A stretch of DNA of 64,000 nucleotides from Clostridia bacterium (GCA_017550745.1 JAFZOG010000001.1:22016-86015); one strand, 5' to 3'; counted from the first letter of the stretch, positions 17,954 to 28,282 are shown. A program made the numbers and translations. Notes: generated by a model from the sequence alone, not told the origin.

Positions 17954-17982
17954 ATCATACCTGCCCGGAGAAAATCTTGCAA
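17954..17982 (-). promoter_or_regulatory. sigma-A promoter of the oxidoreductase-GH38-GH106 operon
   Basis: On the minus strand TTGCAA (17982-17977), a 17-base spacer and TATGAT (17959-17954), about 110 bases before the oxidoreductase ATG. Good match in both boxes and spacing. Confidence 0.7.
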
Positions 17983-18076
17983 GGAAAAAAACGACTAAAA
18001 ATGTGCAGGAATTCACCCGGACATGTTTCATGCGCTATTTTGGGGGATCGTGACGCTTTTTCTTTTCCTCCCGTTC

Positions 18077-18085
18077 TGGTATAAT
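18077..18085 (+). promoter_or_regulatory. extended -10 promoter of the GH13 gene
   Basis: TGGTATAAT is a full extended -10 element, 61 bases before the GH13 start. No clear -35 box is present, which is usual for extended -10 promoters. It diverges from the oxidoreductase promoter in the same 303-base gap. Confidence 0.6.
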
Positions 18086-18145
18086 TGGATGGATGAACCG
18101 GCGCCTGTGCCGGGTTCGAAGGAAACATAAGGGGAGGAAAGCGTG

Positions 18146-19744
18146 ATGCTGTGCAAAAAATATCGGGATGGTCTGCGCTGGGTGGTCTATCAGATTTACC
18201 CCCGCAGCTTCATGGACAGCAACGGAGACGGCATCGGTGACTTAAGGGGCATCATACAGAAACTGGACTACCTGAAGGAACTGGGCGTCAACGCGGTCTG
18301 GCTTTGCCCCTGTTATCAAAGCCCCAATGATGACAACGGATATGATATTTCGGACTATCGAAGCATCAATGATGAATTCGGCACCATGGCGGATATGGAC
18401 GATCTGATCCGGCGCCTCCATGCGCTGGATATGAAGCTGATCATGGATTTTGTGCCCAACCACACGTCCACTGCCCACCGTTGGTTCCAGGAATCCAGAA
18501 AGGGGAAAAACAATCCGTACAGTGATTTTTACTACTGGTTTGACGAAATCCCCAATGACTGGAAGTCCGTTTTCCGGGGAAGCGCCTGGGAATATGATGC
18601 CATGCGCGGCCAGTATTATCTGCATTCCTTCGCTGTCAGCCAGGCGGATTTGAATTGGAGCAATCCCGCTGTGGCGAGCGCCATGAAGGATACGCTGGAT
18701 TTCTGGATCGACAAGGGCGTCGACGGCTTCCGGGTGGACGTGATCGACAGGATCGCAAAGGATTTTCCTGCGGGGCGCAACGGCTTCGGCCCGCATCTCC
18801 ATGAATATATCCACGATTTGTTTGGCCGGGGAAAAGCCGCCGCGCTTTTTACCGTCGGGGAAAGCGGCGTGACGGATACTGACGAATTGATCCGGCATTG
18901 CGCCGCCGGGCGGGAGGAGCTGAGCACGCTGTTCCTGTTTGACCACATGAATTGCGGGCGGTATAACAAGTTTACCCCAAAGCAGGACAGCTTGAAAACC
19001 CTGCGGGACCATCTGATCCATTGGCAGCGGGAAACGGCAAAGTATGATCTGCTCCACAGCCTGTTTGTGGACAACCACGATCAGCCGCCCATGATCTCCC
19101 GGATTGCCGACGACCGGGAAAAGCGGTATGAATCCGCTGCCTGCATGGCCGCAATGCTGTATCTGCTCAAAGGCGTTCCGTTTATTTATCAGGGCCAGGA
19201 AATCGGCGGAGCGAGTGCGCATTATGACAGCATCGGCTGCTTTAACGATATCGAAACCATCCAAGCTTACCGGGAATTCTGCCAAACGATGCCGAAGGAT
19301 CAGGCGCTTGAAAAAATTAACTTCGGCAGCCGGGACAACGCCCGCCATCCCATGGCATGGAACGGCGGCGAAAACGGCGGCTTCTCCGCAGGCAAGCCTT
19401 GGATCGCGCTCCATTCCCGGTATCGGGACATCAACGTCCAAAAGGATTTGGCCGCGGAACGCTCGGTTTACCGCTTCTATCAGGCATTGCTCAAGCTGCG
19501 CCGTTCAAACGCGGTTTTCCTGGACGGCGACGTGCAGGTCGTCTCTTCCGCCGAGGACCCCTTCTTCATCTTCACCCGTTCGCTGAACGGCGAAAAATGG
19601 GCGGTGATCTGCAATTTTGAAAGCGAACAGCAGATTGCGCTGCCTTTCCGGTGCGAAGCCCCCGCGCTTGCCAGCCTGGACAGGGCATCGGCGGACGGGG
19701 CATACGCGCCGTATGAATGCGCCGTTGCGAAAATCAAGGATTGA
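18146..19744 (+). CDS. GH13 alpha-glucosidase (oligo-1,6-glucosidase type)
   Basis: 532-residue cytoplasmic enzyme of the GH13 oligo-1,6-glucosidase / alpha-glucosidase group. Conserved regions in order: DFVPNHTS (about 101), GFRVDVIDRI with nucleophile D198, FTVGESG with acid/base E239, and VDNHDQ with D312 as transition-state stabiliser. It hydrolyses short alpha-glucosides; whether it acts on isomaltose, maltose or trehalose 6-phosphate cannot be told. Start ATG 18146 lies 8 bases after GGGGAGG; an adjacent GTG at 18143 is also possible. It is a single gene with its own promoter. Confidence 0.9.
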   Translation: MLCKKYRDGLRWVVYQIYPRSFMDSNGDGIGDLRGIIQKLDYLKELGVNAVWLCPCYQSPNDDNGYDISDYRSINDEFGTMADMDDLIRRLHALDMKLIMDFVPNHTSTAHRWFQESRKGKNNPYSDFYYWFDEIPNDWKSVFRGSAWEYDAMRGQYYLHSFAVSQADLNWSNPAVASAMKDTLDFWIDKGVDGFRVDVIDRIAKDFPAGRNGFGPHLHEYIHDLFGRGKAAALFTVGESGVTDTDELIRHCAAGREELSTLFLFDHMNCGRYNKFTPKQDSLKTLRDHLIHWQRETAKYDLLHSLFVDNHDQPPMISRIADDREKRYESAACMAAMLYLLKGVPFIYQGQEIGGASAHYDSIGCFNDIETIQAYREFCQTMPKDQALEKINFGSRDNARHPMAWNGGENGGFSAGKPWIALHSRYRDINVQKDLAAERSVYRFYQALLKLRRSNAVFLDGDVQVVSSAEDPFFIFTRSLNGEKWAVICNFESEQQIALPFRCEAPALASLDRASADGAYAPYECAVAKIKD

Positions 19745-19770
19745 TCTTTATCTTTCCAAAAAAGATGCGC

Positions 19771-19799
19771 ATGACAAGTCCTGAAAAAGATGATATACT
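19771..19799 (+). promoter_or_regulatory. promoter of the radical SAM gene
   Basis: ATGACA (19771-19776), 17-base spacer, TATACT (19794-19799). It leaves a leader of about 180 bases that contains GCCGGATGATCCGGC followed by AAAGGAGG but no start codon behind that ribosome-site-like sequence. Confidence 0.55.
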
Positions 19800-19988
19800 G
19801 AGTTTAGACAGGACGGTTCCGCCGGATGATCCGGCAAAGGAGGAAAGAACCGAACCTATCACGCATTCCAACAGAAAAGGCAATTGATATCCGTTCATCC
19901 GCGGGATCATTTCCCGGGCGTTTCGATCCCTGCCGATTTCTCATTTGACCCATGCTGCATTTTACAGAGCAGCAGAGAGGATACACCC

Positions 19989-21113
19989 ATGAAAATATCA
20001 AAGAAGGACGCCCTTACCTGGTTCGAATTTTTTGCCTCCCTGCCGGAGGAGGAAGACCTCATGCCGGGGCAGACGGAGATCGCCCTGTCCGTGTTCGCCC
20101 AGATCGAAAATGCGGTGAACGCGCGCCACAGGGAACTGATGGCGAAAATCCCGCATCTGAAAACGCTGGGGGGACGCACGTATTTTGTGGGCGACGAAAG
20201 CAAATTCCCCGGCGGGTGCCGCTCCTGCCTGATGGGAACGGGGCTTTCCGCCGTGCGGAAAACCAACAAATGCGACGCCGCCTGCAAATTCTGCTATGAC
20301 TTTGGCCATCTGGACAGCCAGCCGCCTGTGGGCGAGGGCATGTGGGAAATCGGCGGAACCAAGTTTTACGAGGAGGATCTTGACCTGCTCCTGTCCATCC
20401 AAAAAAAACCCACCGGGATTTCCTATGTGTATCTTGAGCCCTTCATGGAAATCGAAAAATACTTCGGCGTGGTGCGCAAATTCCATGAAGCGGGCATTCA
20501 TCAGCACCTGTATACCAACGGCATCCACGCTGACCGTGAAAGCCTTAAGGCGCTTGCCGAAGCCGGGCTGGACGAGATCCGCTTTAACCTGGGCGCCTCC
20601 CACTGCTCCGGCAAGGTGATCGAGCATATGGCCGCCGCAAGGGAATTCTTTCCCCGCGTCGGTATTGAAACCCCCATGACGCCGGAGTTTTATCGGGAAT
20701 TCATGGAGAAGAAATACCCCATCTTTGCCACGGGCGCGGACTTCATCAACTGCGCCGAGCTGCACCTGAATGAAAACAACATCGGCAATTACGCGGGAGA
20801 AAACCTGTATCTGTGCCGCCAGGGCTACGTTTCCCCCATTTTCAGCCGGAATCTGACCCTGCAATTCATGGCCGCTGCCGACGAGGAACAGTGGCCGCTG
20901 CTGGTGCACGACTGCTCCAACCGCACCAAGCTTGCCCGCGGCCTGAACCTGAGCGCCAAGGAGGGCGGCTGGTTTGGCCAAAGCGGCTACGGCTGCGAGT
21001 TCACCCGCCTCCCCTACGCCTATTTCCTGCCCGTGCTGCGGGACGGCAGCTTCCTTTTCCTGGAGGAAGAGCCCATGCCCGCGGGGTTTGGCATGGGAGA
21101 CATCATTTTGTGA
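19989..21113 (+). CDS. radical SAM protein of unknown function
   Basis: 374 residues. A C-x3-C-x2-C cluster motif (C95, C99, C102 in NKCDAACKFCYDFG) binds the radical SAM 4Fe-4S cluster. A nearby CRSC pair (C77, C80) could hold further metal. The remaining barrel includes EPFMEIEKYFGVVRKFHEAG and YTNGIHADRESLKALAEAGL, typical of SAM barrels. Start ATG 19989 has GAGAGGA 7 bases upstream; the frame extends further upstream but that part overlaps the leader. No substrate can be named; it stands alone between a GH13 gene and an ABC operon. Confidence 0.85.
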   Translation: MKISKKDALTWFEFFASLPEEEDLMPGQTEIALSVFAQIENAVNARHRELMAKIPHLKTLGGRTYFVGDESKFPGGCRSCLMGTGLSAVRKTNKCDAACKFCYDFGHLDSQPPVGEGMWEIGGTKFYEEDLDLLLSIQKKPTGISYVYLEPFMEIEKYFGVVRKFHEAGIHQHLYTNGIHADRESLKALAEAGLDEIRFNLGASHCSGKVIEHMAAAREFFPRVGIETPMTPEFYREFMEKKYPIFATGADFINCAELHLNENNIGNYAGENLYLCRQGYVSPIFSRNLTLQFMAAADEEQWPLLVHDCSNRTKLARGLNLSAKEGGWFGQSGYGCEFTRLPYAYFLPVLRDGSFLFLEEEPMPAGFGMGDIIL

Positions 21114-21168
21114 AAACGTTACCATTCACCTATTTGGAAGAGACTAAGCAGCATTTCCTGCGGGGGGT

Positions 21169-21283
21169 GTCGGGGGAACTCCCCCGACTGTAATCCGCAG
21201 ACGGCGGCGTGTACGTCGCCGGGGCCCGAAGCGCCCGGAAAACCTGCCCTTAGCTGAATGGTAGCGTGAAAACGCCGCCATTC
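21169..21283 (+). repeat. multi-hairpin element, copy 1
   Basis: Four successive hairpins. A: GTCGGGGG/CCCCCGAC (21169-21188). B: 21200-21220, with loop GCGTGTA. C: GGGC/GCCC (21222-21236). D: GAATGG-GCG/CGC-CCATTC (21256-21283). A second copy after the binding-protein gene has the same order, the same AATCCGCAG linker and the same loop in B, while the stem bases differ. The element lies between the radical SAM stop and the consensus promoter at 21307. Confidence 0.65.
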
Positions 21284-21306
21284 CCCCTGCGCGTATCGGA
21301 AAGGTA

Positions 21307-21335
21307 TTGACAAGAAATTATTCAAAATGTATAAT
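21307..21335 (+). promoter_or_regulatory. consensus sigma-A promoter of the FbpA-type operon
   Basis: TTGACA (21307-21312), 17-base spacer, TATAAT (21330-21335): a perfect match to the consensus, 42 bases before the binding-protein ATG. Confidence 0.9.
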
Positions 21336-21377
21336 TATATCAGTAATTCAACCAAATTTAAAAGGAGGCATATCCCG

Positions 21378-22373
21378 ATGAAGAAAACAATTGCTCTGTT
21401 GTTGGCCATGATCATGGTGCTGTCCGTGTGCGCCGTGGCGGCTGCGGAAGCGCCCAAGGGCAAAGTGATGCTGTATTCCTCCATGCAGGAAGCGCAGCTG
21501 CAGGCCATTGAGCAGGCGTTTGAGGCGAAATATCCCGGCGTGGATATGGAATACTACTACGCGGGCGGCGGCAAGCTGGTCACCAAGATGACCACCGAAG
21601 CCCAGGACGGCGGCCAGATCGCCAGCGACCTGGTGTGGCTGGGCGACCCCTCCGACTACGAGGTGTTCAAGGCCAACGGATGGCTGGAGCCCTACGTTTC
21701 TCCCGAAACCGAGCACATCGCCAAGGCGTATATGGATCCTGACGGCTACTACACCGCCGGCCGTCTGGTGACCATGGGCATCGCCTGGTTCATCGGCGTG
21801 GACGAAGCGGACGCGCCCAAGACCTGGAACGATCTGCTGGATCCCAAGTGGCAGGGCCAGATCATCATGACCGACCCCGCCCAGGCTTCCACCACCAAGT
21901 ATTGGATGGCCGCCATGATGCAGTCTCCCAAGTACGGCCCCGCCTACTTTGAAAAGCTGCGGGACAACGGCGTGGAGCTGGAAAGCGGCACCACCGCCAC
22001 CCATAACCGCGTGGCCGACGCCTCCTACCAGGTGGGCATCTGCCTGGACTACGTGTCCGCCAACCTGATCGCCGAGGGATCCCCCATGGCGTTCCATTAC
22101 ACCACCGAGGACGTCATCACCATGACCAGCCCCGTGGCCATCATCAAGGGCTGCGCCAATCTGGACAATGCCAAGCTGCTCATGGACTTCATCCTCTCCA
22201 AGGATGGCCAGGAGGTGCTGGTGGCCAACAACCTGGTGTCTGTGCGCGACGACGTGGAAATGAAGGTGGATACCTCCGCCATTGCCGCCATCAACATGGA
22301 AGTGGACTACACCGGGCTGGGCGAAAACCTGCAGAATTACCTGAACGAATTCAACAAGATCTTCGGCAAATAA
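21378..22373 (+). CDS. ABC transporter substrate-binding protein, FbpA/AfuA type
   Basis: 331 residues. A signal peptide (1-23, ending AVAAAE with a type I site) is followed by VMLYSSMQEAQLQAIEQAFE and WNDLLDPKWQGQI, characteristic of the ferric-iron / phosphonate / sugar-phosphate binding group typified by FbpA and AfuA. No lipobox. ATG 21378 has AAAGGAGG 9 bases upstream. It is followed by an ATPase, a fused permease and a second ATPase. Family members bind Fe(III), phosphonates or phosphorylated sugars; the presence of a GH51 gene downstream makes an organic ligand as likely as iron. Confidence 0.85.
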   Translation: MKKTIALLLAMIMVLSVCAVAAAEAPKGKVMLYSSMQEAQLQAIEQAFEAKYPGVDMEYYYAGGGKLVTKMTTEAQDGGQIASDLVWLGDPSDYEVFKANGWLEPYVSPETEHIAKAYMDPDGYYTAGRLVTMGIAWFIGVDEADAPKTWNDLLDPKWQGQIIMTDPAQASTTKYWMAAMMQSPKYGPAYFEKLRDNGVELESGTTATHNRVADASYQVGICLDYVSANLIAEGSPMAFHYTTEDVITMTSPVAIIKGCANLDNAKLLMDFILSKDGQEVLVANNLVSVRDDVEMKVDTSAIAAINMEVDYTGLGENLQNYLNEFNKIFGK

Positions 22374-22450
22374 GCTTCCCCCAGCGGCGGGCATGCCCGT
22401 TTTCAGAACGGACATGCCCGTTTCAGATTATTGAAAAACCTTTGGGATGC

Positions 22451-22531
22451 ATCGAAGGGTCGCAGCCCTTCGATTTTCAATCCGCAGGCAACGGCGTGTA
22501 CGTTGCCGAGGAGCAGCTGAAAGCTGCTTCC
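22451..22531 (+). repeat. multi-hairpin element, copy 2
   Basis: Hairpin A: ATCGAAGGG/CCCTTCGAT (22451-22474). Linker with AATCCGCA. Hairpin B: GGCAACG/CGTTGCC around loop GCGTGTA (22487-22507). Hairpin C: GGAGCAGC/GCTGCTTCC (22510-22531). Compared with copy 1, stem B shows paired changes (A-T to G-C, A-T to G-T) while loop and linker are unchanged. The larger palindrome at 22535-22609 follows at once. Confidence 0.65.
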
Positions 22532-22534
22532 TTT

Positions 22535-22609
22535 ATCCATTTCCGGCCGCAAAAATAGGGTTTTGGGCCTCCTTTGGAGGTCGAAAACCCATTTTTGCAG
22601 GAAATGGAT
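22535..22609 (+). repeat. 75-base near-perfect hairpin before the ATPase gene
   Basis: Nested arms: ATCCATTTCC (22535-22544) with GGAAATGGAT (22600-22609). GCAAAAAT-A-GGGTTTT (22549-22564) with AAAACCCATTTTTGC (22584-22598) and one bulged A. CCTCC/GGAGG (22568-22580) around a TTT loop. It lies 25 bases before the ATPase start, inside the operon. It could act as a processing or attenuation signal that lowers expression of the downstream genes, or be a transposable palindrome. Confidence 0.7.
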
Positions 22610-22634
22610 GGATCAACCGTAAGGAGAATGATCT

Positions 22635-23720
22635 ATGGCCAATGTGAAATTTGACGACATCACCTTCCGTTACGGGACCAACACGGTGCTGGAGCATTTT
22701 TCGCTGGAAGTGGAAAGCGGAACGATCGTGTGCCTGGTAGGGCCCAGCGGATGCGGCAAAACCACGCTGGTGCGCGCGCTGCTGGGGCTGATCAAGCCGG
22801 AGACGGGCTCCATTACCGTGGGAGACCGGGTGCTGTTCGACGCGAAAAAGCGGGTGAACACCCCCGCCGAAAAGCGGAACATCGGCATCGTGTTCCAGGA
22901 CTACGCCGTGTGGCCCCACATGACCGTGCTGGAAAACGTGAGCTATCCCCTGAAAAAACAGCGCAGGCCCAAGGATGAAATCAGGCAGCGCGCCCTGCGC
23001 GCCCTGGAGCAGGTGCACATGACGGAATACGCCAACCACCTGCCCAACCAGCTTTCCGGCGGCCAGCAGCAGCGCGTAGCCATCGCCCGGGCCCTGGTTG
23101 TGGACAGCGACGTGCTGGTGATGGACGAACCCATTACCAACCTGGACGCCAAACTGCGGGAGGAAATGCTGCTGGAGATCCGCATGATCCAAAAGCGCCT
23201 GGGCGCCACCATCCTCTATATCACCCACGACCAGCAGTCCGCCCTGCAGCTGTGCGACAAAATGGCCATCATGCAGCAGGACGGCACCCTGTGCCAGTAC
23301 GGAACCGACGAGGAAATCATCCTCCACCCCGCCAACCGGTTCACCTTTGAGTTCATCGGCGTGTCCAATTTCCTCCCGCTGGAAAAGGATGGAGGGGGCC
23401 TGGCGCTCAACTGCGGGGTGAAAATCCCTTATCCCGATCAGGTGCCCCGGGAAGCGCAGAACGGGGGCTACGACCTGGGCGTGCGGCCCAACGACATCGT
23501 ATTCGACACCGCCTCGCCCCTCAAGGCGAAGGTGGATTCCCGGGTGTTCCTGGGCAGCGAATACAACTATTTCCTGTCCCTGGGGGAAAAGCAGATCCGC
23601 GTGCAGCAATCCATGCTGGACGCCCGCACCAAGGGCGTTGCCAACGAGGGGGAAACCGTGGGCATCCGTTTTTTGAACACCCGGTTTTACCCCACCGGGA
23701 AAGGAGTTGAAACGGCATGA
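22635..23720 (+). CDS. ABC transporter ATP-binding protein, FbpC/PotA type
   Basis: 361 residues. Walker A GPSGCGKTT near residue 37, signature LSGGQQQRVAIARAL near 135, Walker B VLVMDEP, H-loop THDQ, then a C-terminal TOBE-type domain. It energises import with the fused permease encoded next. Ribosome site AAGGAG lies 8-9 bases before the ATG. The stop overlaps the permease start by four bases (ATGA), so translation is coupled. It shares the operon with a second, different ATPase (25445-26557). Confidence 0.93.
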   Translation: MANVKFDDITFRYGTNTVLEHFSLEVESGTIVCLVGPSGCGKTTLVRALLGLIKPETGSITVGDRVLFDAKKRVNTPAEKRNIGIVFQDYAVWPHMTVLENVSYPLKKQRRPKDEIRQRALRALEQVHMTEYANHLPNQLSGGQQQRVAIARALVVDSDVLVMDEPITNLDAKLREEMLLEIRMIQKRLGATILYITHDQQSALQLCDKMAIMQQDGTLCQYGTDEEIILHPANRFTFEFIGVSNFLPLEKDGGGLALNCGVKIPYPDQVPREAQNGGYDLGVRPNDIVFDTASPLKAKVDSRVFLGSEYNYFLSLGEKQIRVQQSMLDARTKGVANEGETVGIRFLNTRFYPTGKGVETA

Positions 23721-25441
23721 AAAAAAACGGCATCGTCAGCGCCGAATTGGCGGCTGTGGATGGGCGCAAGCGCTTGAACATGGACAAAGTGATGACGGCA
23801 GTGTGCTTCATCCTGCTGCTGATCATCGTGGTGATCCCCATTTTCATGATCGTCTACAACGCTTTCTTCTACCAGGGAAAGCTGGAAGTGAATATGTTCG
23901 TGGAGCAGCTCACCGAGCCCAACAACCTGGGGGCCATGTGGAACACCCTGAAAATCGCCGTGTTCACCACCATCCTGGGTACGGTCATGGGCGTATTCTA
24001 CGCCTGGCTGCTGGGCCGAAGCGACATTCCCGCCAAGGGATTGATGCGGGCCCTGTTCAACATCCCTTACATGTTCCCGCCCTTCCTGGGGGCCATGGCC
24101 TGGGATATGATGTTCAACGGCCGGTCGGGCTACATCAACAAATGGCTGCGTGACCTGTTCCATCTGAGCGCCATGCCCATCAACATCAACTCCGTCTGGG
24201 GCATCGTGTTTGTGGAGGTCAGCTACTACTTCCCCTTTGTGTTCATGCAGGTGGTGTCCGCCCTGGAGCGTATGGACCCGACCCTGGAGGAATCCGCCCG
24301 CATCGCCGGGGCGAGGCAGCGGCAGGTCATCTGGAAGATCACGCTGCCGCTGGTGAAGCCCGCCATCTCCGCCGGCGCGCTGCTGATTCTCACCACCTCC
24401 CTGGCCCACTTCGGCGTTCCCGCCATCCTGGGCTATGCCAAGCGCATCTATACCCTGCCCACCCGCATCTATGAAGTCATCTACAACTCCGGCGGCTCCT
24501 TTGACGGCATCCGCCAGGGCGCGGCCATATCTGTCATGCTGGTGGTGGTGGTGGCGCTGGCTTTGATCCTGCAAAACCGCATCCTGTCCGCGGGCAGCTA
24601 CGATATCATCAAGGGCAAATCCATGCGTCCCACGCTGATCAAGCTGCGCGGGGCGAAGATCCCCCTGTTCCTGCTGGCCATCCTGACGCTGGTGATGATC
24701 GTGATCGTGCCGCTGGTGATGATCGTGCTCATCTCCTTCCTCAAGGCGTACGGCCTGCCCCTGGAATTCAAGAACTTCACCTTCGCCCAGTATGAGAAGG
24801 TGTTCGCCGCCAACGGCACCATCGCATCCATCCGCAACTCCCTGTTCGTGTCCATCACTGCCGGCATTATCTGCATGTTCCTGGGCACGCTGGTGGCCTA
24901 CGTGGTGCAGAAAATCCGGCCCCGGGGCAAGGGCGTGCTGGAGGTCATTTCCATGCTGCCCTACGCCATCCCCGGCACGGTGCTGTCCATCGGCGTGATC
25001 CTGGCCTGGAGCGGGCGGATCGCGGGCATCAACCTGTACAACACCATCTGGATCATCCTGGTGGCGTACCTGGCCCGCTACCTGAGCTTCAGCATGAAGA
25101 CCTCCTCGGCGGCACTCTTGCAGGTGCACTCTTCCCTGGAGGAGGCGGCCCGGGTCTGCGGCGCCAGCCACACGGAAAGCCTGGCGGACGTGACGCTGCC
25201 CCTGATCCGCCCCGCCATGGTGAGCGGCTTCTTCCTGATCTTCCTCCCCGCCATGCGCGAGGTGACCACCTCCATCCTGCTGTACGGCCCCTACACCCGC
25301 ACCCTGGGCGTGCAGATTTACTCCCTGCGCGACGCGGGCATGATCCCGCAGGCGGCAGCGCTGGCAACGGTGGCCATCGGCATCATCATCATTCTCAACA
25401 CCATCGTCACCAAGCTGACCAAAGACAGGAAGGGGGTATGA
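23717..25441 (+). CDS. ABC transporter permease with two fused transmembrane domains, FbpB type
   Basis: 574 residues, about twelve transmembrane segments. Two EAA-type loops, EESARIAGARQRQVIWKITL in the first half and EEAARVCGASHTES in the second, show two permease domains in one chain, as in FbpB/AfuB. Such a chain forms a whole channel by itself and normally pairs with two copies of one ATPase. Translation is coupled to the upstream ATPase, and the second ATPase starts 3 bases after its stop. Confidence 0.92.
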   Translation: MKKNGIVSAELAAVDGRKRLNMDKVMTAVCFILLLIIVVIPIFMIVYNAFFYQGKLEVNMFVEQLTEPNNLGAMWNTLKIAVFTTILGTVMGVFYAWLLGRSDIPAKGLMRALFNIPYMFPPFLGAMAWDMMFNGRSGYINKWLRDLFHLSAMPININSVWGIVFVEVSYYFPFVFMQVVSALERMDPTLEESARIAGARQRQVIWKITLPLVKPAISAGALLILTTSLAHFGVPAILGYAKRIYTLPTRIYEVIYNSGGSFDGIRQGAAISVMLVVVVALALILQNRILSAGSYDIIKGKSMRPTLIKLRGAKIPLFLLAILTLVMIVIVPLVMIVLISFLKAYGLPLEFKNFTFAQYEKVFAANGTIASIRNSLFVSITAGIICMFLGTLVAYVVQKIRPRGKGVLEVISMLPYAIPGTVLSIGVILAWSGRIAGINLYNTIWIILVAYLARYLSFSMKTSSAALLQVHSSLEEAARVCGASHTESLADVTLPLIRPAMVSGFFLIFLPAMREVTTSILLYGPYTRTLGVQIYSLRDAGMIPQAAALATVAIGIIIILNTIVTKLTKDRKGV

Positions 25442-25444
25442 TCC

Positions 25445-26557
25445 ATGGCGGACCAGATCGTGCTGAACCATGTGACCAAACGGTTTACCACCAAAACTTT
25501 GGGCGACATCGTGGCCGTGGACGACTTCAACCTCAGCGTGCATGAGGGCGAATGCTTTTCCTTCCTGGGCCCCTCCGGCTGCGGCAAATCCACCACCCTG
25601 CGCATGATCGCGGGCTTTGAGGATTTAACGGAAGGCGAAATCGAGCTGTGCGGAAAGCTGGTGTCCAGCCGGAAAAAGAACCTGTATGTGCCGCCGGAGG
25701 AGCGCGGCCTGGGCATGGTGTTCCAAGCGTTCGCCGTGTGGCCCCACATGAACGTGTTTGAAAACGTGGCCTTTCCCCTGCGCATCCAGAAGGTCAACAA
25801 GACGGATATCGTCAGGCGCGTGAACGAGGCGCTTCACCACACCAGCCTGACCGGCCTGGAGAAGGTATTTCCCGGCGACCTGTCCGGCGGCCAGCAGCAG
25901 CGCATCGCCCTGGCCCGCGCCATCGTGACCAACCCCAAGGTGATGCTGCTGGACGAGCCCCTGTCCAACCTGGACCCCAAGCTGCGTGAGACCATGCGCT
26001 TCGAAATCAAGGCGCTGCAAAGGAAATTCAACTTCACCATCATTTTCGTGACCCACGACCAATCCGAAGCCATGGCCATCTCCGACCGGATGATGGTGTG
26101 CGACATGGGCAAGATCATGCAGATCGACACCCCGGAAAACCTGTACAACAAGCCCTGCAACCGCTTTGTGCACAACTTCCTGGGCGAGAGCACCTTTATC
26201 AACGTGGTCATCAAGGACGGCAAAGCCTATCCCAAGGGCCGCGAGGAACAGGCACTTGACCTGCCCGTGCCCGCCGGCGCCGCGGCGGAAATGGTGGTGG
26301 CCACCCGGCCCAATGAAATCGCCCTCACCGGCCCCGGGGAAGGCGGATTCGCCACCCACGTGGAAAAGCGCATCTTCCTCACCGACCGCACGGAATACCT
26401 GGTGCCCGTGGGCGAGCAGCTCTTAAAGGTGCAGACCCCCCACCGCGTCACCTTCTCCCAGGGCGAGGCCTGCGCCGTCCACCTTGTGGAGCCCATGTGG
26501 TATCCGGCCGACGACGAAGCCGCAGACAAAGAACGCGCCCGCCGCCAGCTGGTATGA
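25445..26557 (+). CDS. second ABC transporter ATP-binding protein, FbpC type
   Basis: 370 residues. Walker A GPSGCGKST, signature LSGGQQQRIALARAI, Walker B VMLLDEP, H-loop THDQ, C-terminal regulatory domain. It is clearly different from the first ATPase over its whole length, so this is not a recent tandem duplicate. Two ATPases around one two-domain permease suggest a heterodimeric motor, or that one ATPase serves another permease. It is followed by a strong terminator. Confidence 0.92.
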   Translation: MADQIVLNHVTKRFTTKTLGDIVAVDDFNLSVHEGECFSFLGPSGCGKSTTLRMIAGFEDLTEGEIELCGKLVSSRKKNLYVPPEERGLGMVFQAFAVWPHMNVFENVAFPLRIQKVNKTDIVRRVNEALHHTSLTGLEKVFPGDLSGGQQQRIALARAIVTNPKVMLLDEPLSNLDPKLRETMRFEIKALQRKFNFTIIFVTHDQSEAMAISDRMMVCDMGKIMQIDTPENLYNKPCNRFVHNFLGESTFINVVIKDGKAYPKGREEQALDLPVPAGAAAEMVVATRPNEIALTGPGEGGFATHVEKRIFLTDRTEYLVPVGEQLLKVQTPHRVTFSQGEACAVHLVEPMWYPADDEAADKERARRQLV

Positions 26558-26619
26558 GCTGCGCATTCTCCACCCTTTGGGAAATGCCATGTCTTCCCTG
26601 CGGTTTGTCTGCAATCCGC

Positions 26620-26645
26620 GGCTCCCGCTTCGGCGGGGGCCTTTT
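26620..26645 (+). terminator. intrinsic terminator after the FbpA-type operon
   Basis: GGCTCCCGC (26620-26628), TTCG tetraloop, GCGGGGGCC (26633-26641), then TTTT. Nine-base stem with one wobble pair and a stable UUCG loop. Confidence 0.9.
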
Positions 26646-26686
26646 CCGATGGCAGCATACCCGTGCCGGAAATAACCGGATGATAA

Positions 26687-28222
<1,536 letters not shown>

Positions 28223-28239
28223 TTGATACTTCTCAGAGT

Positions 28240-28282
28240 TATGCTGTAAAGGGTGATTTTTGTATCACCTGATTACAGCATA
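28240..28282 (+). terminator. hairpin after the GH51 gene
   Basis: TATGCTGTAA (28240-28249) pairs with TTACAGCATA (28273-28282), with an inner GGTGAT/ATCACC stem. There is no T run after it, so it may protect the mRNA end or terminate weakly. It also lies close to the left edge of the mobile-gene region. Confidence 0.45.

Noticed and set aside
17843-18145. Additional small gene in the divergent intergenic region
   Set aside because: Only promoter elements are visible; no frame has a ribosome site.
21378-26557. Certain assignment as an iron uptake system
   Set aside because: The family also imports phosphonates and sugar phosphates. I saw no convincing Fur box at the promoter and no tyrosine-pair assignment could be made by eye.
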